DNA of 64,000 nucleotides from Vibrio sinaloensis (GTDB lineage Bacteria; Pseudomonadota; Gammaproteobacteria; Enterobacterales; Vibrionaceae): positions 186,001 to 250,000 of the forward strand of contig NZ_CP096199.1 of NCBI RefSeq assembly GCF_023195835.1. The letters are read 5' to 3'. A program made the translations under genes and the position numbers. Below the pieces are notes generated by a model that worked only from the letters and a program-made list of their open reading frames with translations, was not told the DNA's origin and did no database searches. Shown here piece by piece: positions 58,239 through 64,000 of this stretch (within the stretch, counting starts at the first letter, position 1; each line of letters starts with the position of its first letter).

Positions 58239-59009
58239 TTAGGCTTTCGCTGCGGCTGCTGCCTTAGCAATAGCTGCAAAGCTCTTCGCATCTAGAGAAG
58301 CACCGCCCACTAGCGCACCATCGATGTCTGGCTGTGAGAAGTAAGCTTCTGCGTTTTCTGGTTTAACGCTGCCGCCGTATTGGATGATAACTTGCTCAGC
58401 TACTGCTGCGCTCTTCTCTGCGATTAGTGCACGGATAGAAGCGTGGATGCGCTGTGCATCTTCAGCTGTTGCTGCTTTACCAGTACCGATAGCCCAGATT
58501 GGTTCGTAAGCGATGATTGCGTCGTTGAGTGCTTCAACACCGTAAGCGTCGATAACTGCGTTGATTTGACGTGCACATACTGCTTCAGTTTCGCCTGCTT
58601 CGTTTTGCGCTTCAGACTCACCTATACAGAAAACTGGCTTAAGACCGTTCTCTTTTAGGAAAGCGAATTTCTTAGCGATGAACTCGTCAGATTCGTTGTG
58701 GTATTCACGACGCTCAGAGTGACCGATGATGATATGAGTTGCACCGAAGTCTTTCAGCATTTCTGGAGACATGTCGCCAGTGAAAGCACCGCTGTTGTTT
58801 AGGTCAGTGTTTTGTGCACCTAGGATGATCTTGTTACCGCCTTCTGCAATAACACGCTCTGCTAGGTCGATGTAAAGTGCTGGTGGAGCAACCGCTACAT
58901 CCACACCTTCTACGCCTTCAAGCTCAGCGTTAAGACCAGTTAGCAGCTCTTTTACCATTGCTTTGCTGCCGTTAAGTTTCCAGTTACCCATCACTACAGG
59001 ACGACGCAT
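58239..59009 (-). CDS. tpiA: Triosephosphate isomerase
   Basis: 256 residues from the ATG at 59009 (GGAGAT site). Catalytic K11 (GNWKLNG), electrophile H97 (IIGHSERR), base E169 ([15 protein letters not shown], with loop 6) and phosphate-binding [10 protein letters not shown]. It interconverts dihydroxyacetone phosphate and glyceraldehyde 3-phosphate. Monocistronic. Confidence 0.99.
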   Translation of the reverse strand: MRRPVVMGNWKLNGSKAMVKELLTGLNAELEGVEGVDVAVAPPALYIDLAERVIAEGGNKIILGAQNTDLNNSGAFTGDMSPEMLKDFGATHIIIGHSERREYHNESDEFIAKKFAFLKENGLKPVFCIGESEAQNEAGETEAVCARQINAVIDAYGVEALNDAIIAYEPIWAIGTGKAATAEDAQRIHASIRALIAEKSAAVAEQVIIQYGGSVKPENAEAYFSQPDIDGALVGGASLDAKSFAAIAKAAAAAKA

Positions 59010-59280
59010 AGGAATATCTCCGTGTTTAATCAATTAATGTAAAAAATCTTCGTAAGAATATAACAGATAAAATAGGTGAGATCATGATTACCGTCATGTC
59101 TTATCTGGATATCATCGATTGGTTGGAGCAGTCATCCCTCATATATGGCTTGCTTCTATGGCATATCAGTGATCCATGGAACAGATTGGTGGTAAGCCGC
59201 TCGGAATTAAGCATAGAAATTGGTAATAGTGTTGTCCACATTCTCGTTGTTGTGAAACTCTCTTACATTTGAGGAATACT

Positions 59281-59628
59281 ATGCCCAATCTCGTCATGGA
59301 ATACTCCAACTCTGTTGATGATCGTGTCAATGTACAAGGGTTGCTGGAAGACTTACATCAAGTTGCCATTCAGTGTGGACTGTTTGATATCGGCTCTATT
59401 AAGTCACGCGCACTTCGATGCCACGACTGGTTGATTGGCGATGAAGCAGATAGTGTAGACTTTATTCATATTAGTTTTGAGTTGTTGGATGGGCGCAGCG
59501 CAGAGCAAAAGCGTGAGTTATCGCGACAGCTGATGGAAGTGCTCCAGCAGCAGGCTGGGCATGTACGTAGCTTAACGATCAATATCCGCGATATGGATAG
59601 AGAATGCTTTCAGAAAGTGATTAACTAG
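59281..59628 (+). CDS. 5-carboxymethyl-2-hydroxymuconate delta-isomerase family protein
   Basis: 115 residues from the ATG at 59281 (GAGGAAT site). The second residue is proline (MPNLVMEYS), the catalytic base of the CHMI/tautomerase fold after methionine removal, and SIKSRAL plus FIHISFELLDGRS match the family. In E. coli the enzyme acts in homoprotocatechuate breakdown, but no hpa genes are here, so the true substrate is uncertain. Soluble, trimeric in relatives. Confidence 0.85.
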   Translation: MPNLVMEYSNSVDDRVNVQGLLEDLHQVAIQCGLFDIGSIKSRALRCHDWLIGDEADSVDFIHISFELLDGRSAEQKRELSRQLMEVLQQQAGHVRSLTINIRDMDRECFQKVIN

Positions 59629-59669
59629 CGTTATTGATTGAAGTATTTTTGTTTTTTTAAGGTTTAGTG

Positions 59670-60095
59670 ATGTCGATTAAAGAGTTGTTGTTCTCGTTTC
59701 AGGGGAGAATTGGGCGCAAAACGTTCTGGATGTGGAATGTGGCTTATTACGTGATCATTGTTGGTTTTGCGTTGGGAGCCAATACCTTGTTTGCGTCGGT
59801 GGCTCATTTGCTGTTACCGGTGTTTTTGCTTTTAGTGTTGGTGCCCGATTTAGCGATTACCGCTAAGCGTTGGCATGACAGAGATAAATCGAGCTGGTTT
59901 CTGCTGCTGAATATTCCGCTGGTGATCGGTCGGATGACAATGCCAGTTGGTGAGGCCGCGCAAAGCGTACCTCCATCAACAATACAAACCATAAGCTCGT
60001 TTGCTGCAATTGTTTGCGGTCTGTGGATTCTGATTGAATGTGGTTTCCTAAAAGGCACTTCTGGCGATAACCAATACGGCCCGGAGCCTAAATAG
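59670..60095 (+). CDS. DUF805 membrane protein
   Basis: 141 residues. Starts SIKELLFSFQGRIGRKTFWMWN, the classic DUF805 N-terminus (F-GRxxR--FW), with three to four membrane helices and the DLAITAKRWHDRDKSSWF motif. The function of the family is unknown. The ATG is preferred over an overlapping GTG because of AAGG spacing. It follows the isomerase by 41 bp. Confidence 0.88.
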   Translation: MSIKELLFSFQGRIGRKTFWMWNVAYYVIIVGFALGANTLFASVAHLLLPVFLLLVLVPDLAITAKRWHDRDKSSWFLLLNIPLVIGRMTMPVGEAAQSVPPSTIQTISSFAAIVCGLWILIECGFLKGTSGDNQYGPEPK

Positions 60096-60099
60096 AACG

Positions 60100-60215
60100 C
60101 TGGGCTTAGAGCATCGAGTTCGGGCTTCGCCCTGCGAGATTTTAGAACGCTTTGCTCCGGGAACGGGCTTCGCCCTACGAGAATCTAGATCGGACTTCGT
60201 CCTTCGAGAAGTGCG
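60100..60215. repeat. CTTCG-hairpin module cluster between the DUF805 gene and coaA
   Basis: Modules GGGCTTCGCCC (twice), a GCTTTGCTCC variant and GGACTTCGTCC, each followed by a CGAGA spacer. Same arrangement as beside trmL: hairpin modules, a terminator, then a heptad array ending in a stop codon. The gap holds no gene. Confidence 0.65.
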
Positions 60216-60281
60216 CGTTATAGCTGCTGAGTTAGTCTCTGACACGGAATTTTTGTTAGGGGCTAGTGTCTAAAAGACAGA

Positions 60282-60307
60282 AAGGTTGACGCTTTCACGT
60301 CAACCTT
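60282..60307 (-). terminator. Terminator hairpin of coaA
   Basis: Identical 26 bp to the trmL terminator: arms AAGGTTGACG and complement, loop CTTTCA. It is followed on the minus strand by TTTCTG, a weaker T-run. Confidence 0.75.
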
Positions 60308-60317
60308 CCAATATTTT

Positions 60318-60415
60318 CTCGCTTCTCGCTTCTCGCTTCTCGCTTCTCGCTTCTCGCTTCTCGCTTCTCGCTTCTCGCTTCTCGCTTCTCGCTTCTCGCT
60401 TCTCGCTTCTCGCTA
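60318..60415 (-). repeat. 14-unit heptad tandem array ending in the coaA stop
   Basis: 13 perfect CTCGCTT units and a final CTCGCTA on the plus strand. The last three bases are the coaA TAG read on the minus strand. Same unit as the trmL array. Confidence 0.97.
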
Positions 60416-61336
60416 TTTCCGCAGTAAAATCTCTTGCACCTTATGATCTTGGCCTTTCTTCAAAATCAACTGAGCTCGCCCTTTGGTGGGAAGTATGTTG
60501 TGGCCGAGATTTAGCCCATTGATGGATTGCCATATGTCATGGGCTTTATCGATCGCTTGCTGTTCGGTGAGTTGAGTGTAGTGACTAAAGTACGAGCCGG
60601 GCTTAGTAAAAGCGCCTTGGCGAAATTTAAGAAAGCGTTCGACATACCACTGCTCAATGACGTCACTCTCTGCATCGACATACAGTGAAAAATCTAAGAA
60701 ATCTGAGACAAAGACTCGATGAGGTTCGTGGGGGTAGTCCATACCACTTTGCAACACATTGAGTCCCTCGATGATCAGTACGTCTGGCCTGTCGACCACT
60801 TTGACTTCATCGGTGATGTCGTAGGTAATGTGCGAATAGACGGGGACTTGCAAGTTCGGCTTACCAGCTTTGACGTCGGAAACGAATTCAACTAAACGCT
60901 TGATATCGTAAGACTCGGGAAAGCCTTTGCGATGCATGATGCCGCGCTCGTCGAGTACACGTTTAGGGAAAAGGAATCCGTCGGTGGTCACCAGCTCCAC
61001 TTTGGGATGATTCTCCCAACGAGCCAATAGTGCGCGTAGCAAGCGCGCCGTGGTACTTTTGCCGACCGCCACACTTCCTGCAATGCCGATAATAAATGGT
61101 GGTGCCGATTCTTGATTACCGAGAAAACGGTTGAGCACGTTGTTGCGGCTCTGTCTAGCGGCGACATACAGGTTGAGTAAGCGGGCCAGCGGCAGATAAA
61201 TTTCGGTCGCTTCATCCATGGTTAGGTTTTCATTAACCCCTTGTAGCTCAACCAGATCGGCCTCGGATAACGTCATCGGTACTGAATTTCTCAGTTCAGC
61301 CCACTGCTGACGGTTAAAAGAGAGATACGGGGTCAT
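60413..61336 (-). CDS. coaA: Pantothenate kinase (type I)
   Basis: 307 residues from the ATG at 61336 (AGGA site; the upstream extension is not family-like). P-loop [17 protein letters not shown] (about 87-103), the pantothenate pocket ([15 protein letters not shown]) and feedback-inhibition residues are conserved. First step of coenzyme A synthesis. Located before the tRNA-tuf cluster, as in E. coli. Its stop is part of a heptad array. Confidence 0.97.
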   Translation of the reverse strand: MTPYLSFNRQQWAELRNSVPMTLSEADLVELQGVNENLTMDEATEIYLPLARLLNLYVAARQSRNNVLNRFLGNQESAPPFIIGIAGSVAVGKSTTARLLRALLARWENHPKVELVTTDGFLFPKRVLDERGIMHRKGFPESYDIKRLVEFVSDVKAGKPNLQVPVYSHITYDITDEVKVVDRPDVLIIEGLNVLQSGMDYPHEPHRVFVSDFLDFSLYVDAESDVIEQWYVERFLKFRQGAFTKPGSYFSHYTQLTEQQAIDKAHDIWQSINGLNLGHNILPTKGRAQLILKKGQDHKVQEILLRK

Positions 61337-61500
61337 AGTCGTCCTAACTTGATTTCGCGGTTGAGCAGCGAAAATACAACAACCACCCAAGATTGCAAAT
61401 GACATTGTCGACATAAGTGGTTTTTTCGGCGACAAATTGGGCGAATTTTCAACAAATAACACTAATCAGGCGAAAAAGAGATTTTTTTTTAGATTTACTA

Positions 61501-61529
61501 TTGCAAGGCAGAAAATCATTCAATAGAAT
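61501..61529 (+). promoter_or_regulatory. Stable-RNA promoter of the tRNA-tuf operon
   Basis: -35 TTGCAA and -10 TAGAAT separated by exactly 17 bp, followed by a GC-rich discriminator (GCGCACC) typical of stringently controlled promoters. An A/T-rich UP-like tract lies just upstream. Transcription should start near 61536. Confidence 0.8.
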
Positions 61530-61542
61530 GCGCACCACTTAT

Positions 61543-61618
<76 letters not shown>

Positions 61619-61653
61619 TTCTCTCCTTTAGTAGTGAGAATGGCGAAAAATTT

Positions 61654-61738
61654 GGAGGGGTTCCCGAGTGGCCAAAGGGATCAGACTGTAAATCTGCTGG
61701 CACTGCCTTCGATGGTTCGAATCCGTCCCCCTCCACCA
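61654..61738 (+). tRNA. tRNA-Tyr (GTA)
   Basis: 85 nt with encoded CCA and a long variable arm. Acceptor GGAGGGG pairs with CCCCTCC; anticodon GTA within ACTGTAAAT. Confidence 0.97.
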
Positions 61739-61773
61739 TATTCTTTAGGAAATAGCTCACAGAGTTACGTGTT

Positions 61774-61848
<75 letters not shown>

Positions 61849-61861
61849 CTCAAAATTGAGT

Positions 61862-61937
<76 letters not shown>

Positions 61938-62073
61938 GCTCTAAGCATAGTTTCCTTTTGATACTTTCTATTAACTAAACTACGTTTAGTGTTTAAGAAT
62001 AAGTTTATCACCAATACTTTTTTGGTTGCGTGGTCATTCAAGCCACCTAAATCCGTACCTAGAGGGACAAGTC

Positions 62074-63258
62074 ATGTCTAAAGAAAAATTTGAACGTACG
62101 AAACCGCACGTAAACGTTGGTACTATCGGCCACGTTGACCACGGTAAAACAACTCTAACTGCTGCAATCTGTACTACTCTTGCAAAAGTTTACGGCGGTG
62201 AAGCGAAAGACTTCGCATCTATCGATAACGCTCCAGAAGAGCGTGAGCGCGGTATCACAATCGCAACTTCTCACGTTGAGTACGACACTCCAACTCGTCA
62301 CTACGCACACGTAGACTGTCCAGGACACGCTGACTATGTTAAAAACATGATCACAGGTGCTGCACAGATGGACGGTGGTATCCTAGTTGTTGCTGCAACT
62401 GACGGCCCAATGCCTCAGACTCGTGAGCACATCCTACTAGGCCGTCAGGTTGGTATCCCATACATCATCGTATTCATGAACAAATGTGACATGGTTGACG
62501 ATGAAGAGCTACTAGAACTAGTAGAAATGGAAGTACGTGAGCTTCTATCTGAGTACGACTTCCCAGGCGACGACCTACCAGTAATCCAAGGTTCAGCTCT
62601 TGGCGCCCTAAACGGCGAGAAAGAGTGGGAAGACAAGATCGTTGAACTAGCAGAAGCGCTAGACAACTACATCCCAGAGCCAGAGCGTGCAATCGATCAG
62701 CCATTCCTAATGCCAATCGAAGACGTATTCTCAATCCAAGGTCGTGGTACAGTAGTAACAGGTCGTATCGAGCGCGGTATCCTAACTGTAGGTGACGAAG
62801 TAGAAATCGTAGGTATCAAAGAGACTACAACTACTACTTGTACTGGTGTTGAGATGTTCCGTAAGCTTCTAGACGAAGGTCGTGCGGGTGAGAACGTTGG
62901 TGCACTTCTACGTGGTACTAAGCGTGACGAAGTAGAGCGTGGTCAAGTACTAGCGGCTCCTAAGTCAATCAACCCACACACTAAGTTTGAATCAGAAGTC
63001 TACGTACTGTCTAAAGATGAAGGTGGTCGTCACACTCCATTCTTCAAAGGCTACCGTCCACAGTTCTACTTCCGTACAACTGACGTAACTGGTAACATCG
63101 AGCTACCAGAAGGCGTAGAAATGGTAATGCCAGGTGACAACATCAAGATGACTGTAGAGCTAATCGCACCAATCGCGATGGACGAAGGTCTACGTTTCGC
63201 AATCCGCGAAGGTGGCCGTACAGTTGGTGCTGGTGTTGTTGCTAAGATCTTCGACTAA
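62074..63258 (+). CDS. tuf: Elongation factor Tu
   Basis: 394 residues. GTPase motifs GHVDHGKTT (P-loop, about 19-27), [12 protein letters not shown] and SALG are present, followed by the two beta-barrel domains. It delivers aminoacyl-tRNA to the ribosome. Start at [10 protein letters not shown], with AGAGGGAC upstream. Codon use is strongly biased (CTA for leucine, CGT for arginine), as expected for a top-expressed gene. Cotranscribed with the four tRNAs. Confidence 0.99.
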   Translation: MSKEKFERTKPHVNVGTIGHVDHGKTTLTAAICTTLAKVYGGEAKDFASIDNAPEERERGITIATSHVEYDTPTRHYAHVDCPGHADYVKNMITGAAQMDGGILVVAATDGPMPQTREHILLGRQVGIPYIIVFMNKCDMVDDEELLELVEMEVRELLSEYDFPGDDLPVIQGSALGALNGEKEWEDKIVELAEALDNYIPEPERAIDQPFLMPIEDVFSIQGRGTVVTGRIERGILTVGDEVEIVGIKETTTTTCTGVEMFRKLLDEGRAGENVGALLRGTKRDEVERGQVLAAPKSINPHTKFESEVYVLSKDEGGRHTPFFKGYRPQFYFRTTDVTGNIELPEGVEMVMPGDNIKMTVELIAPIAMDEGLRFAIREGGRTVGAGVVAKIFD

Positions 63259-63319
63259 TTCTTAGGAATTAGCTCAAGTCTTCGGAAAATCTTGGAATAA
63301 GATTTGACGAACCAGTAGC

Positions 63320-63347
63320 AAAAAGGGCATCATTTGATGCCCTTTTT
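63320..63347 (+). terminator. Terminator of tuf
   Basis: A-run, perfect stem GGGCATCA / TGATGCCC, 2-nt loop, T-run, 62 bp after the stop. Confidence 0.9.
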
Positions 63348-63531
63348 CTGCACTAAAGAAAATGGCTGCTGAATTATTCTTCACGCAGGCATTTAGCAGG
63401 TTTTTTGATCGTGGTGTTGCGTCTCGATCAATAAAAGAGTACGTCAATTGATTTAAATTGTCGTGTCATGGATTTGCCCTGCAACAGCGGGGTTGTTGTC
63501 GTCTATATTAAGACTTAGACAGGTTGGTTTT

Positions 63532-63912
63532 ATGAAAGCAAATAATGCTGAAACTCCTGATAGCTCAAATAGCGCAGATATTTTTAAGTGGATTGTCACT
63601 TTTTCTCTGCTAGCTGCCGCTGTTGTGGGTAATTACCTGTACGGTGAAATGTCTGTAGTCATTCGCGCTGCAGGTGTTGTTGTACTAATCGCTGCGGCAC
63701 TGGGTGTTGCTGCTACAACAACGAAAGGTAAAGCTGCGATTGAGTTTGCAAAAGAATCGCGTATGGAAGTACGTAAAGTGGTTTGGCCTACTCGCCAAGA
63801 AACTATGCAAACTACGTTTATCGTTCTAGCTGTAAGTATTGTAATGGCTCTAGTGCTTTGGGGCATCGACGGCATTATGGTTCGTCTTGTTGCTCTAGCA
63901 ACTGGGGTATAG
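63532..63912 (+). CDS. secE: Protein translocase subunit SecE
   Basis: 126 residues from the ATG at 63532 (E. coli 127). Three membrane helices; the conserved cytoplasmic RMEVRKVVWPTRQE segment precedes the essential third helix. Part of the SecYEG channel. Followed after 13 bp by nusG, the universal secE-nusG pair. Confidence 0.97.
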   Translation: MKANNAETPDSSNSADIFKWIVTFSLLAAAVVGNYLYGEMSVVIRAAGVVVLIAAALGVAATTTKGKAAIEFAKESRMEVRKVVWPTRQETMQTTFIVLAVSIVMALVLWGIDGIMVRLVALATGV

Positions 63913-63925
63913 AGGGTTTTAATTC

Positions 63926-64000
63926 ATGAGTGAAGCTCCAAAAAAACGCTGGTATGTGGTTCAAGCCTTCTCTGGATTTGAAGGCCGTGTAGCCCAATCT
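63926..64000 (+). CDS. nusG: Transcription antitermination factor NusG, 5' end only
   Basis: 25 codons before the window ends. MSEAPKKRWYVVQAFSGFE is the conserved NusG N-terminus. An AGAGGG site lies 11 bases upstream. The gene continues beyond the window. Confidence 0.95.
   Translation, partial: MSEAPKKRWYVVQAFSGFEGRVAQS

Noticed and set aside
59084..59272. A 62-codon plus-strand frame between tpiA and the CHMI-like gene, with an AGGTGAG-like site before its ATG
   Set aside because: The composition and predicted peptide look unlike a real protein, I recognise no family, and the region must hold the promoters for both flanking genes. Proteomics or conservation could revive it.
60286..60522. 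Plus-strand frame encoding LLASRFS repeats at the coaA array
   Set aside because: Same artefact as at trmL; the similar first residues come from the copied terminator sequence.
63348..63531. A possible tRNA-Trp between tuf and secE
   Set aside because: I looked for a cloverleaf and a CCA end and found neither; only promoter-like AT-rich sequence and a small GC hairpin are present.

Overview
The window is chromosomal DNA of a Vibrio, probably not V. cholerae itself; I cannot name the species. The main evidence is a full-length AphA (179 residues) beside ppc and the arginine genes, an argininosuccinate lyase fused to an acetyltransferase, an SSF-type hybrid kinase of the CrbS family near acs, and the order cpxA-cpxR-cpxP-fieF-pfkA. 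Almost everything is core housekeeping. I see no prophage, CRISPR array, intact insertion sequence or integron. The unusual content is between genes: several families of short structured repeats, most of them directly after stop codons.

Layout. 1-8.4 kb: purH, zntR and a diguanylate cyclase, then dusB-fis, prmA and aroQ-accB-accC. 8.4-19.3 kb: an acetate region with acs, a DEDDh exonuclease, a CBS/DUF294 signalling protein, an MFS transporter and the SSF hybrid kinase, followed by aphA. 19.3-29.3 kb: ppc, then argE divergent from argC-argB-argG, then argH(A). 29.3-38.2 kb: a small DUF3624-type membrane protein, a peroxiredoxin-glutaredoxin hybrid divergent from oxyR, and mrcA divergent from a compact pilMNOPQ (Hof-like) operon. 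38.3-45.1 kb: aroK-aroB-damX-dam-rpe-gph-trpS. 45.3-51.3 kb: trmL, cpxA-cpxR divergent from cpxP, fieF and pfkA. 51.3-61.3 kb: dcuB, an mgtC-type gene, epmB divergent from efp, menA, rraA, a MATE exporter, tpiA, a CHMI-like isomerase, a DUF805 protein and coaA. 61.5-64.0 kb: a tRNA operon (Thr-Tyr-Gly-Thr) leading into tuf, then secE and the start of nusG.

How the genes fit together. One group makes acyl precursors and handles acetate overflow (accBC, acs and the probable acetate-sensing kinase). One is a complete arginine set with ArgR-like operators. One is translation support (efp with its modifying enzyme epmB, prmA, dusB, trmL, trpS, tRNAs, tuf). One is envelope and stress response (mrcA, cpxRAP, oxyR with its peroxidase, zntR). 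The regulators aphA and fis sit inside this core.

The signals I consider most worth checking are: (1) tandem CGAGNNN heptads that begin at or just after the stop codons of several minus-strand genes, expanded to 18 and 14 units at trmL and coaA; (2) TTC-loop hairpin modules with compensatory base changes beside those arrays; (3) an inverted-repeat element whose end supplies the last codons and stop of cpxA and the stop of mrcA; (4) a dcuB leader hairpin that buries one Shine-Dalgarno and exposes another; (5) two stretches in the aphA leader complementary to the Qrr sRNA core. All coordinates were read by eye from the sequence; no alignments or database searches were run.
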